Notes: generated by a model from the sequence alone, not told the origin. Shown: positions 1-7,867, numbered from the stretch's first letter. The stretch: 64,000 nt of DNA from CALSMU01 sp965230225 (GCA_965230225.1 CBDDKM010000010.1:124001-188000), one strand, 5' to 3'. A program made the numbers and translations.

Positions 1-85
1 AAATAATTATTTCGGGTTCTTCTTCCTTTTTACAGCTGGTGGCAAATAGCACAATGACTAATCCTAAGAGATAGTAGTTTTTCAT
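1..85 (-). CDS. Lipoprotein, N-terminal fragment cut by window edge
   Basis: An ATG on the minus strand at 85 opens a frame that runs off the left edge. The first residues, MKNYYLLGLVIVLFATSC, form a classic lipoprotein signal: a basic N-terminus, a hydrophobic core and a lipobox ending in Cys18. They are followed by the charged stretch KKEEEPE, common just after the lipidated Cys in Bacteroidota. Only about 28 residues are visible, so nothing can be said about function. The gene is divergent from the next gene on the plus strand. Confidence 0.6.
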   Translation of the reverse strand, partial: MKNYYLLGLVIVLFATSCKKEEEPEIII

Positions 86-252
86 TGAGTTCAATTTTTT
101 ACTCAAATTTAGTAGGTGAACTACGTTATAACTAGTATTTAACTTAACCTTGATGATTTCATAACCTCCTACTGTCATGAAAAAGAATTTACATGATCAA
201 GCAACAAGTATTGGTTCTTTTGAGTTACTTTGATAGACCTAATTCCCCATGC

Positions 253-972
253 ATGAGGCCTGTTTTAATCATATTCTTTTCATTCGTTACTAACTGTTTC
301 CTTGGTCAGGATATCTATTGGGGTGTTCAGGCTGGAAATTTCCGTTCAGATTTTATAGGAGACTTGCATCATAACAAAGAAATAAACCTCGATGGATCCT
401 ATAATTTTTCTGCAGGCGTTTCCACTAGAATCGGAAGTAAATATGGAACCAACTTAATCGTCGAACCAGGATTTCAATTCATCAATCATGAAGTATCAGG
501 AGAATTTGCCGAGCACTCGCATGTTAGTGTAAATACAAGCTTTAAAACCAGAATGAAATGGGCTTATTTTAATGGGCAATTTCTTCTGTCCACCTCTCCT
601 TTTAAAGCAGAAAAGCAATTTCCATTGTTTTTAATAGCTGGTTTAGGATATAGACTTGAACTAGCAGAAAAAGTTATTCTCGATGAAGGTACCACTATCA
701 TTACTACGGACCCATCAATGAATCCAAATGGACCTGTAATTCCTCCCAGTTATGAACCTTTCTATTTTGCTGACGATCTAAACAATGATGTGGCCAATAA
801 TCAAACATTCTGGATTATGGGAATAGACATTAGGTGGCTACAACTTGAAAAATGGAGGTTTAATACGCAAATTAAGTGGCAATTCCCAGGAAATAAAGTG
901 GAAGGGAAATATGTGAGTTTTGAAAAAGAAACCGGTATTTCTTTCGGAGTAGTAAGAACTTTTGCCAAATAA
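253..972 (+). CDS. Putative outer-membrane beta-barrel protein
   Basis: About 239 residues. I chose the ATG at 253 because it places a signal peptide (MRPVLIIFFSFVTNCFLGQ) at the N-terminus. The in-frame ATG at 193 would add 20 polar residues in front of it, and a promoter-like TTGG...TACTTTG lies between the two starts. The mature part alternates hydrophobic and polar residues in short strands with Gly and aromatic residues (for example WGVQAGNF and LIAGLGYRLEL), and ends in a strand-like segment with a penultimate Phe region. This resembles small porin-like barrels of the outer membrane. No specific family is recognised; the barrel call is an inference from pattern. Confidence 0.6.
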   Translation: MRPVLIIFFSFVTNCFLGQDIYWGVQAGNFRSDFIGDLHHNKEINLDGSYNFSAGVSTRIGSKYGTNLIVEPGFQFINHEVSGEFAEHSHVSVNTSFKTRMKWAYFNGQFLLSTSPFKAEKQFPLFLIAGLGYRLELAEKVILDEGTTIITTDPSMNPNGPVIPPSYEPFYFADDLNNDVANNQTFWIMGIDIRWLQLEKWRFNTQIKWQFPGNKVEGKYVSFEKETGISFGVVRTFAK

Positions 973-1120
973 TCAAAAAAACGACCAAATACTAATTAGG
1001 TATCATTTCAAACAGAATTGATATCAATGAGTTGTTTCAATTATCTATTCTATTTAATATTTTTATCAAAACTCATTGAGAGATAATGAGTAAACTATTA
1101 ACCCTTTAACTTTAATCATC

Positions 1121-1546
1121 ATGAACGTATTATATATAGAAGAAACCCTTGTAATTACTTCCAGTGCTCCGGGAAAAATGTTCAGAAGTGGAGTCGTTTG
1201 TTTTCAAGATGCCTTTTTTATTGTACTCAAAGTTCCTGCTACTACTTTCCACGTAAATCAAAACCCTGAAGCTATTTATGGTTTTGGCGACATGAGTATC
1301 GATGAGGGAGTCCAATACTTAATTGACAATAGCAACTCAGAAGAAGAACTAAAAGCAAAATTGCTGGAACATGTAAAGGGAAATAATACACTTATGGTGA
1401 ATTTTTCTGACTGGAAAAAAGTAAAAATAAGTGGATTCCTTGGTACTAAAACTCTTAAAGCTAAAAACAGTTCTTTGAGCTATATCTCGTTCAACGCTAC
1501 TAAAAATGTTGCTAAGCAATTGGTAGAGTTTTATCCGAATTTGTAA
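1121..1546 (+). CDS. Hypothetical protein, 141 aa
   Basis: A soluble protein of 141 residues with no signal peptide or membrane segment. It has an alternating strand-rich N-terminal half (VLYIEETLVITSSAPGKM, VVCFQDAFFIVLKVPATTF), an acidic helical stretch near residues 65-85 (SNSEEELKAKLLEHVKG) and a strand-rich C-terminus. I do not recognise the family. The ATG at 1121 is the only sensible start; there is no Shine-Dalgarno sequence, as is normal in this phylum. The stop codon is followed only three bases later by an 11-copy heptamer tandem repeat, so the 3' untranslated region is unusual. Confidence 0.6.
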   Translation: MNVLYIEETLVITSSAPGKMFRSGVVCFQDAFFIVLKVPATTFHVNQNPEAIYGFGDMSIDEGVQYLIDNSNSEEELKAKLLEHVKGNNTLMVNFSDWKKVKISGFLGTKTLKAKNSSLSYISFNATKNVAKQLVEFYPNL

Positions 1547-1549
1547 AAG

Positions 1550-1626
1550 GAGTAATGAGTAATGAGTAATGAGTAATGAGTAATGAGTAATGAGTAATGA
1601 GTAATGAGTAATGAGTAATGAGTAAT
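1550..1626. repeat. Heptamer tandem repeat (GAGTAAT)x11
   Basis: Eleven perfect head-to-tail copies of GAGTAAT (77 bases), starting three bases after the stop codon of the preceding gene and followed by a partial GA. No copy has diverged, which suggests recent expansion or active homogenisation. Other heptamer arrays with different sequences occur in this window at 3790, 5459, 38777 and 39146. The region from 1627 to about 1893 beyond it contains no gene I can support. Confidence 0.95.
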
Positions 1627-1893
1627 GAAAATTATTTTATCTGCACTTATGCTCCAAACATTTTTTGATGTTCGATTAATCGATTATCGATATTCAACTC
1701 TCATACTTATAACAAGTAATTACTCCAAAGTTTGAGTTTCAGGATTTCTGATAGTTCCGGGACGCTACGCATCTTCCATAAATTGGTATTTATTAGGGAG
1801 GCACTTAAAACTCATCATTTTCAATTACACCAACTCTTCACTCAATACTTTGTACTGAGAATTCCTTGTCCACGAATTGTGCATTCTGAACCC

Positions 1894-1924
1894 TTTCATT
1901 TTCAATTGGTAACAAATACATTTG
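1894..1924 (+). promoter_or_regulatory. Putative Bacteroidota-type promoter for the heme lipoprotein gene
   Basis: TACATTTG at 1917-1924 fits the -7 consensus TAnnTTTG. A weak -33-like TTTC sits at 1894-1897 with a 19-base spacer. Transcription would begin near 1931, about 18 bases before the ATG at 1949. This also argues against a start at the upstream in-frame TTG (1922), which lies inside the -7 element. Confidence 0.45.
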
Positions 1925-1948
1925 AGCACTCACCAATTAAAAATTGAA

Positions 1949-3343
1949 ATGAACAAAAAGATGATTACCCTGGCTGTAATGGCTACCGGGGCTCTAGTTT
2001 ACTCCTGCTCAGAAGATAGTTCCAAAGGAGAATTAGAAGACGCTACAGGAGAAGAAACTCCAATTACAGAAGACTATGTAGTAGGCGCCAACAACGAAGA
2101 CTGTACAACTGCACCAGCTTATTGGTTCCCACATTCTCAAACACCTCAACCGGCCGAAGGAGCAGATAGCCCTTTTGGAAATCCGGATTCTACCACCAAC
2201 TGTGATTTTCACATGTGGTCGTGGCAGAAGTTCCTGTACCTTACCAGAACGGATGCTAATGGTAAAGCCAACTTCGAAAAGTTAATTCATGTTGACAACC
2301 ATTTAACTCCGCTAATGGATAATGTTGATGGTACCAACCTGATTTTAAATGATACTACTCAAGCTGGATTTACAGCTGGTACACTATACGATAAGAACAA
2401 TAACCCTATCTACTATTCCATCTATGTAGATTCTACTTTGTATGATTTTTCGATGGAGTATTTACCAAAATTTGATAGCGTTGGATACGATGGATTAGCT
2501 GCTGCAGGCTATGATACATTAACCTTTCCTATAGGTGCGTTAGAAGTTAAAGCTTCATGGATTCTTGCTTCTAATTTAACCGCTGCAGAAAGAGAAAACT
2601 ATTACATTACTTCTGCCCACATGGGGTCCAGTACTGGAGATACGGTAAGTGTTGCTTTATTGGGAATGCACGTGGTAGGTGTGGTTGACAATCACCCTGA
2701 GTTTATCTGGGCTACTTTTGAGCACAGCGACCTGGCTCCAGATTACGACTGGACATCTACCGACTCATTGAATCAAGTATTGAGCAACGACAATAGCTTA
2801 TTCTACGATGCTGGACAAACAGCTGCGGAATGCCCTATGAACTACTCTACAGCCAAGCTTACTGAGTTTAAGAGCATTTATAAGGTTTATGCTTTAGGAA
2901 TGGCTCAAAGCTATGATACGTTACCTTCTGCTGCTGATATTAGTAATAACGAGCACATTGAAGCTTTAAATGCTAGTGTGCATGCAGCGTTATCTACACC
3001 AGAAGAGGTTGCTTACGGGCCATGGGATAACTATTTCTATGCAGGTTCTATTTGGATCGACCCAACAGTGGCTACTATTACTCCTAACAACAAACAAATG
3101 GGACAATTGTCTAATGCGAACTTAAAAGGATCGAGAGCAAATGCTAACATTACCATGGAAACTTACGAGCAACCTGATGTAAGCACCAGTAAAATTTCCG
3201 GAGTACAAAACTGCTTTACTTGTCATACAACACATGATGATGATGCCCCAGGAAACTACGGATACAACATGGCATTTAGTCACTTGTTTACCAATGCCCT
3301 GGCTAAAATGAAAGACAACACAAAATCATTCGATAACAACTAA
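1949..3343 (+). CDS. Lipoprotein with one c-type heme motif
   Basis: 464 residues. The ATG at 1949 gives a lipoprotein signal (MNKKMITLAVMATGALVYSC) with the lipobox Cys at residue 20, followed by an acidic linker. A single heme-attachment motif CFTCH (CXXCH) lies near the C-terminus at about residues 422-426. The large middle part contains conserved-looking aromatic and acidic stretches (DFHMWSWQKFLYLTR; ASWILASNLT; HPEFIWATFEH) but no named domain that I can assign. Bacteroidota and Proteobacteria have uncharacterised periplasmic proteins of this general shape with a terminal CXXCH. It probably sits on the periplasmic face of a membrane and may transfer electrons; the substrate is unknown. 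The next gene starts 11 bases downstream, so the two are probably co-transcribed. Confidence 0.7.
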   Translation: MNKKMITLAVMATGALVYSCSEDSSKGELEDATGEETPITEDYVVGANNEDCTTAPAYWFPHSQTPQPAEGADSPFGNPDSTTNCDFHMWSWQKFLYLTRTDANGKANFEKLIHVDNHLTPLMDNVDGTNLILNDTTQAGFTAGTLYDKNNNPIYYSIYVDSTLYDFSMEYLPKFDSVGYDGLAAAGYDTLTFPIGALEVKASWILASNLTAAERENYYITSAHMGSSTGDTVSVALLGMHVVGVVDNHPEFIWATFEHSDLAPDYDWTSTDSLNQVLSNDNSLFYDAGQTAAECPMNYSTAKLTEFKSIYKVYALGMAQSYDTLPSAADISNNEHIEALNASVHAALSTPEEVAYGPWDNYFYAGSIWIDPTVATITPNNKQMGQLSNANLKGSRANANITMETYEQPDVSTSKISGVQNCFTCHTTHDDDAPGNYGYNMAFSHLFTNALAKMKDNTKSFDNN

Positions 3344-3354
3344 AACAAAATATT

Positions 3355-3690
3355 ATGAGTACCTCTACATTAAACAACTACGCAGATGTGCAAAATGCAT
3401 TGAACGAGTTTTGTAAAAGCGTAAATGTAAATCCGAAAAGTGCTCCCCACGGAGATTTTTGGAACACCCTTTCTTACGAAGAGTTTACCACTGGAGATGT
3501 CCCAAATTTTAATAACGTTAAGATATTGGTGGTAGGTGATGCTAAGAGTTCTAACATCATCCAAATTTTGGAAGGTGTTGGTCAGATGGCGGGAATCTAC
3601 GGACCTATGCCTCCTGGTGTTCCTCAAGATGAAAAAACGGATATTATTTCTGAACTTTCTACCTGGATCGACAATAACTGTCCGAATTAA
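3355..3690 (+). CDS. Small cytochrome-like partner protein without CXXCH
   Basis: 111 residues, no signal peptide. The segments PHGDFWNTLSYEEF, ILVVGDAKSSNIIQILEG, MPPGVPQDEKTDI and a terminal WIDNNCP resemble the C-terminal part of bacterial cytochrome-c-like domains (HgxFW, MPPGgp, WIdxGcP), but no heme-binding CXXCH is present. It directly follows the CXXCH lipoprotein gene with an 11-base gap, so it could be a split or degenerate domain of the same system, or a cytosolic accessory protein. The lack of an export signal is odd for a cytochrome-like fold. The family resemblance is from memory of motifs and is an inference. Confidence 0.6.
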   Translation: MSTSTLNNYADVQNALNEFCKSVNVNPKSAPHGDFWNTLSYEEFTTGDVPNFNNVKILVVGDAKSSNIIQILEGVGQMAGIYGPMPPGVPQDEKTDIISELSTWIDNNCPN

Positions 3691-3716
3691 AAGGTAAGTT
3701 GGTTAATAAGTTATGG

Positions 3717-3748
3717 AGCCATTCGCTGAAAAGTGGATGGCTTTTTTT
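3717..3748 (+). terminator. Rho-independent terminator after the heme lipoprotein pair
   Basis: Inverted repeat AGCCATTC...GGATGGCT (3717-3724 with 3735-3742; eight pairs including one T-G) followed directly by seven T. It lies 26 bases after the stop of the 111-residue protein. The rest of the gap to 4082 contains a short heptamer array and no supportable gene. Confidence 0.75.
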
Positions 3749-3789
3749 GTTGGCTAGACGGAAGATTTTAAGATGAAAGATAACAGACT

Positions 3790-3810
3790 GTCTAATGTCT
3801 AATGTCTAAT
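3790..3810. repeat. Heptamer tandem repeat (GTCTAAT)x3
   Basis: Three perfect copies of GTCTAAT followed by a degenerate GTCAAT. The same unit forms a six-copy array at 5459-5500, on the other side of the intervening secreted-protein gene. Confidence 0.85.
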
Positions 3811-4082
3811 GTCAATTTAAGCTCTTACAACTACATTCTTATAAACTCTACTATTTTTTAAGGTCATTTCTACCTTAGAATCCCAACAATGCTTCTTAAA
3901 ATTTTACTATTCTACCATGTTTGTTTACAACTTAATTAAAACACCATGCTATAAGAAAACTTGAACTACTCCATATTCACAGAGAAAAACATCTTTATAT
4001 CCACAACCTCTCTGATTTAGAGAGCATTACAAAAACAGGGACATCACCTCACAAGTAGGAATTCAATAATCAATTAAATCGA

Positions 4083-4116
4083 TTTACAATTTTAAAATCG
4101 GACTTTAATAGATTTG
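4083..4116 (+). promoter_or_regulatory. Putative promoter for the VGIGT-type secreted protein
   Basis: TAGATTTG at 4109-4116 matches TAnnTTTG exactly. A TTTACAA at 4083-4089 is a loose -33 candidate. The upstream part overlaps an imperfect inverted repeat (CGATTT...AAATCG, about 4080-4100), which could be a regulator site or chance. Confidence 0.4.
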
Positions 4117-4141
4117 CATCGTAAGACGCTACTAACTACTT

Positions 4142-5434
4142 ATGAACACCACTAAATCAAGAGTCTTGCTGGTATTTGGAATACTGGCAGGAAATGGCCT
4201 ATTCGCGCAAAATGTTGGAATAAACACAGACGGATCGGCCCCAGGAATGATGCTAGATGTAAAAACTTCTAACGCCACTGCATCAGACGGAATTCGAATT
4301 AACAATCCTAACACAGGTAATGGAGATGCTATCTTAAATTTTCAACTGGAAGGAAGCAGTGCTTTCACTTTGGGAATAGACGACAGCGACGGAGACAAGT
4401 TTAAAATTGGAACCGGGGGTGATGTAAGCTCTGCTACGAAATTTACACTACAAAGTGATGGAAGAGTTGGTATTGGTACCGATGCTCCTTCCACTTTACT
4501 GCACATTGAAAGTGCCAACGGAGGAAACATGGGACTGGAAGCCATTAGACTGGTACATGATAAATGGTGGGCCAATCAAACACTCGACATTAGCTTTTAT
4601 AGCTCGTTGAATCAAGAAGGAAGGATTAGATCCAAACTGTATACCGGAGGAACTGCTTCGGACATGACATTCGCTGTAAGATCGGGCGGAGCATTAACTG
4701 AAACATTAAAACTTTATGATGGTGAGGTAACCGTTCCTGATTTAGCTGGAACAGGGACTGCCACTGTTGAAGTAGATGCAAATGGTAAGTTACAACGTTC
4801 TACAGGTGGAAGCAGTAGCTCTACTGCAACGGTATCTACCAATTTACACCCAAGTAACGACGATATGACCAAAACCAACTTACGAAATACGCACGGTGAT
4901 GATGTGGTTCATACTTTTTCGTGGGGGTTCAATTTTGAGATAGATGGAACCAATTACAGTAGTGGTTGGGTAAACTCCAATGGAGTTTTAGGTTTTGGAA
5001 GCAACACCAGTACCACTTACACCAACACTACTCTACCAGCTTCGATTTCTACTGATCCAATGCTGTTTTTCCATTGGGATGATCATAGTGCTCAAAACAT
5101 TGACTATGTGGTTTCCGGAACCACACCTGGAAGAGTCTGTACGATCTACTGGAAAGGAAATACATCTGCCGGAGGTGGTGGTACTGACATGTATGTTGCC
5201 ATTAGCTTATACGAGTCTTCAAATGTAATTTCAGTATCGTATATCGGAAATAATGGTTGGTCTGATCCCACTTATCAATGGGGTACTAATAACGAATCTG
5301 CCGGTGGGTCTTCTACATTTGGTTTCCAGTATGCGGGAGGAGCAGGTGCCAACACCATTCCGATGGGATACAACTCAAGGGTTATTAATGATAACCTAAG
5401 ATCGGGTATCCCTTTTATTTCTTACGATTTTTGA
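4142..5434 (+). CDS. Secreted protein with VGIGT (tail-fibre-like) N-terminal repeats
   Basis: 430 residues with a Sec signal peptide (to about residue 22, ending LFAQ). The first third has the motifs NVGINTDGSAPGMMLDV and GRVGIGTDAPSTLLHIES, typical of large families of Bacteroidota secreted proteins that resemble tail-fibre or trimeric-adhesin stalks. Unlike many of them, it has no C-terminal chaperone-like S74 peptidase domain. From about residue 225 there is a second domain with FSWGFNFEIDGTNYSSGWV followed by NGVLGFG and IYWKGNTSAGG; this resembles the nidogen-like/PEP-type beta-sandwich module in extracellular proteins. The product is probably extracellular or surface-located. A heptamer array follows 24 bases after the stop codon. 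Confidence 0.7.
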   Translation: MNTTKSRVLLVFGILAGNGLFAQNVGINTDGSAPGMMLDVKTSNATASDGIRINNPNTGNGDAILNFQLEGSSAFTLGIDDSDGDKFKIGTGGDVSSATKFTLQSDGRVGIGTDAPSTLLHIESANGGNMGLEAIRLVHDKWWANQTLDISFYSSLNQEGRIRSKLYTGGTASDMTFAVRSGGALTETLKLYDGEVTVPDLAGTGTATVEVDANGKLQRSTGGSSSSTATVSTNLHPSNDDMTKTNLRNTHGDDVVHTFSWGFNFEIDGTNYSSGWVNSNGVLGFGSNTSTTYTNTTLPASISTDPMLFFHWDDHSAQNIDYVVSGTTPGRVCTIYWKGNTSAGGGGTDMYVAISLYESSNVISVSYIGNNGWSDPTYQWGTNNESAGGSSTFGFQYAGGAGANTIPMGYNSRVINDNLRSGIPFISYDF

Positions 5435-5458
5435 TTGTTGACAGTAGGATGATAGAAT

Positions 5459-5500
5459 GTCTAATGCCTAATGTCTAATGTCTAATGTCTAATGTCTAAT
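5459..5500. repeat. Heptamer tandem repeat (GTCTAAT)x6
   Basis: Six tandem copies of GTCTAAT, the second with a T-to-C change (GCCTAAT). It begins 24 bases after a stop codon, between convergent genes. Same unit as the array at 3790. Confidence 0.9.
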
Positions 5501-5533
5501 GTGAAATAGGCATTTCAGACTTTCATCTTATCG

Positions 5534-6175
5534 TTATTTCACCTCTAACTTCCACTCAGAAAGATCATAAGTTACAGGACCAACGATTAAACCTTTTACT
5601 ATAGCAAAAGAAATCATAGTACCGCCAGCACCTGCTACTTTCAAGAAGGTTGGAAAATTATACTTCTCTTTCGAGATTCCGGTAAATGGACTTGCAATTA
5701 CCGTAAGTACTCCAATAAAGAAGGTCTTAAGGCCATCCCTTTTACAATTTCCCCGATACCGCCCTATGGAAATAAGGTATTCGTATTTAATGGTATCGCA
5801 GTTTAACTCCACCGCCTTCTTGCGTTTTACCCAATATCCTCCTTTTTCATCAGAAGTAACAGCTTTTTCCAAACATCCATCTAAATTCCAGCCTTTGCCA
5901 TTAACTTTTTTCGAATTGATGATTCTGGTATTTACTTTTGAAAGGTATATGCTATCGTAAATCCATGTTTTTACAGCTCCGGCATCCAAGAAGCCCTCAC
6001 TAGTGATATCATAAACCCTAAAACTGTATTCATTTTCCCATTGATCTATTACATTAATGCGATCATTTGATTTAAGTTTTACGGACCGTATTCCATTCTT
6101 GAGTACCACCTTGTTTTGCCCAGGTACAATAGCAAGAATTAATAGAAAGATTAAGGTGAGAAGTAAGGATTTCAT
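5534..6175 (-). CDS. Hypothetical exported protein, 213 aa
   Basis: The N-terminus MKSLLLTLIFLLILAIVPGQ is a Sec signal peptide. The next 110 residues are strand-rich with many Lys and Asp (KNGIRSVKLKSNDRI; YEYLISIGRYRGNC). Two weakly hydrophobic segments follow, near residues 150-168 (TFFIGVLTVIASPFTGI) and 178-200 (KVAGAGGTMISFAIVKGLIVGPV), so the protein may be membrane-associated. Three Cys residues are in the mature part. I recognise no family. It is convergent with the secreted protein gene to its left. Confidence 0.6.
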   Translation of the reverse strand: MKSLLLTLIFLLILAIVPGQNKVVLKNGIRSVKLKSNDRINVIDQWENEYSFRVYDITSEGFLDAGAVKTWIYDSIYLSKVNTRIINSKKVNGKGWNLDGCLEKAVTSDEKGGYWVKRKKAVELNCDTIKYEYLISIGRYRGNCKRDGLKTFFIGVLTVIASPFTGISKEKYNFPTFLKVAGAGGTMISFAIVKGLIVGPVTYDLSEWKLEVK

Positions 6176-6283
6176 CAGGTGTTTTAAGTATAACCTGACT
6201 TAGACTATTGGTTACAGAGATTAGAATGAATCACATATCAGGTACTAGGTATTAAGTATATTTAACTTTCAACTTTTTCAAAT

Positions 6284-6898
6284 CTACTTATAGGTCCATG
6301 TAGGGACACTTGGATCTTTAAAGTTCTTTGAGCCAAAAACATAATAAATTCCACAGCTTATTATGTACTTAGAATCTTTTGATGCCACTATGGATTCATC
6401 TTCCAGTTTTGTTTTATTTAGTCCTTGTGTATAGGCTCCTCTAATTCCATATAAGCCACTTGAAAAAGTCTTTTGATACCCAATTGTGATCTGTGGACCA
6501 ATTACTGTATTCTGCTCAGAACCTGGTGTTGTCTGATAACCATAATTCAACCCTCCCCCAATAAAAAAGGCACCTTCCTTTACACGACCGAAATAATATT
6601 CCATGTTTATTGGAACATGAAAACCAAAATCTACAGAAGGACTATTGGTTGACATAATGCCTAAAGAAACTGCAGGATAGGCGGAAATAGCAAGGTTATC
6701 CTCCAATTTAAAGGTTGATTTATAAAAAATCATGGCAAACGAGGAAGATAGCATCCCACTATAGTCATGATCCGAAGAACTGTATTCGAAAGTATAAGAG
6801 GCGCGATTCGCTCCTACTCCAATACCGTGGTGGTATTCTTGTGCATTAATAAAGATAGCGGTCAATAAAGCTGTCAATATTGACAATATTCTTTTCAT
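6284..6898 (-). CDS. Putative outer-membrane beta-barrel protein, 204 aa
   Basis: Signal peptide MKRILSILTALLTAIFINAQ, followed by about eight amphipathic strands with Gly and aromatic residues (HHGIGVGANRASYTFEY; FFIGGGLNYGYQTTPG; IGPQITIGYQKTF; IISCGIYYVFG). The pattern fits the OmpA-like or PorT-like eight-strand barrel family (outer membrane protein beta-barrel domain). It is 204 residues, the usual size for such barrels. Role unknown. It lies upstream of, and in the same direction as, the 213-residue exported protein, with a 108-base gap. Confidence 0.65.
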   Translation of the reverse strand: MKRILSILTALLTAIFINAQEYHHGIGVGANRASYTFEYSSSDHDYSGMLSSSFAMIFYKSTFKLEDNLAISAYPAVSLGIMSTNSPSVDFGFHVPINMEYYFGRVKEGAFFIGGGLNYGYQTTPGSEQNTVIGPQITIGYQKTFSSGLYGIRGAYTQGLNKTKLEDESIVASKDSKYIISCGIYYVFGSKNFKDPSVPTWTYK

Positions 6899-7068
6899 AG
6901 TTTTAGCTGCAGTTAATTTACTCTTGTTCTTTTTCTAGCACAATCGTGCTATTCTGAACGATTATGAAGCAAATTTAACTAAGCTCGAACCACGAAATTC
7001 AGACTATGGGATAAATACTTTTTTATTGTCTTTTGAAGTAAATATTTGGTGTGAAAACACATTATACT

Positions 7069-7082
7069 CCGATAGCTATCGG
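7069..7082. repeat. Perfect palindrome CCGATAGCTATCGG
   Basis: A 14-base perfect palindrome in the 361-base gap between 6899 and 7260, which otherwise holds only the terminator at 7154. A related half (TAGCTATCGGGA) recurs at about 10646-10657 in another gene-free stretch, so it may be part of a small dispersed repeat. Confidence 0.6.
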
Positions 7083-7153
7083 GAGCTTGTATTACGTTGC
7101 AGAGCTCACTTATCAATTTCACCAACACTTTTGATACGTTACCGAATTAGGAG

Positions 7154-7182
7154 CATAAAAAAACCCGCTCTAAGAACGGGCT
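7154..7182 (-). terminator. Rho-independent terminator downstream of the zinc-motif membrane protein
   Basis: Read on the minus strand: CCCGTTCT-T-AGAGCGGG (seven pairs, one mismatch) followed by a run of seven T. It lies about 80 bases after the stop of the minus-strand gene at 7261. Confidence 0.75.
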
Positions 7183-7260
7183 TTAGTTTTATTTAGTTGA
7201 AATAACAACAATTTTGATGGACTACCCATTAGTTCCTATCCTTATTCTTTCTTTCCTTGA

Positions 7261-7755
7261 CTACTTAGTTACCAGGCTAACTATTTCTCTCATGAGAAGG
7301 TATTTAGTAATCAGAAATGGCCAAAGAATAATAATCAAAACATAGAACTCAAACCTTGCCCAATTTTCGAAAGGAATTAGGAAGAAATAGAAAAATACCT
7401 GAACACATATTAACAGAGGTATAATTAGTCTACTATTCGAGTACCTATCACTTAGCATTAAGAAAAGCCCTATATATCCTAAATACCCTAAAATACTTCC
7501 AATAAAAAACTCTCCATCCACCACAAAAAGAGTGACAACTACTAATATTATAGTTAATGGTACTAAAGCAGCTACAACTAGCCCATTCCTTCTTCTATCG
7601 GATTTCGCTTGTCTTTGCTTACGTTGAATTAACTCTTCTTTCTCTTTTCTATCAGCATCTTCAGTATAATCAGAGCAGTTTTCGACGAGTCGCTTCGCTC
7701 CAGTTAAAGAACAAATGATCCCTTTCTGAAAATCACGTTCCATTAACTGACACAT
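7261..7755 (-). CDS. Membrane protein with N-terminal Cys-rich (zinc-ribbon-like) motif
   Basis: 164 residues as called. The N-terminus MCQLMERDFQKGIICSLTG...ENCSDY matches a short module seen in many Bacteroidota membrane proteins: CxxC-x-nR-x-F...GiiCxLTGxkp...CpdY. A charged linker follows, then about four hydrophobic helices (GLVVAALVPLTIILVVVTLF; FIGSILGYLGYIGLFLML; IIPLLICVQVFFYFFLI; FYVLIIILWPFLIT). The module normally begins CKxC. Here the codons just before the ATG read Q-C-K in frame, so the first Cys lies upstream of the only ATG, and no ATG, GTG or TTG is found before the upstream stop at 7795-7797. The true start may therefore be a rare codon (for example ATA or ATC), or the gene may have lost its start. 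Confidence 0.65.
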   Translation of the reverse strand: MCQLMERDFQKGIICSLTGAKRLVENCSDYTEDADRKEKEELIQRKQRQAKSDRRRNGLVVAALVPLTIILVVVTLFVVDGEFFIGSILGYLGYIGLFLMLSDRYSNSRLIIPLLICVQVFFYFFLIPFENWARFEFYVLIIILWPFLITKYLLMREIVSLVTK

Positions 7756-7834
7756 CTTGCATTGGTCTATATTTAAATTATTGCTGATGCCTAATTAAAT
7801 TAGAATTGTAAATAGCTAAAGTTAAGTATTTACA

Positions 7835-7867
7835 CAAAAAAATCATGCGAGCATAGCCCGCATGATT
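7835..7867 (-). terminator. Rho-independent terminator of the TonB-dependent receptor gene
   Basis: Nine perfect base pairs (AATCATGCG with CGCATGATT, 7841-7849 and 7859-7867), a nine-base loop, then seven T on the minus strand. It sits 22 bases after the stop of the receptor gene. Confidence 0.85.

Noticed and set aside
1550..1626. CRISPR-like array
   Set aside because: The units are seven bases with no spacers and no cas genes are nearby.
1732..1947. Open frame of 71 codons before the heme lipoprotein gene
   Set aside because: It has no coding character, begins at a non-ATG codon and overlaps the likely promoter of the next gene.
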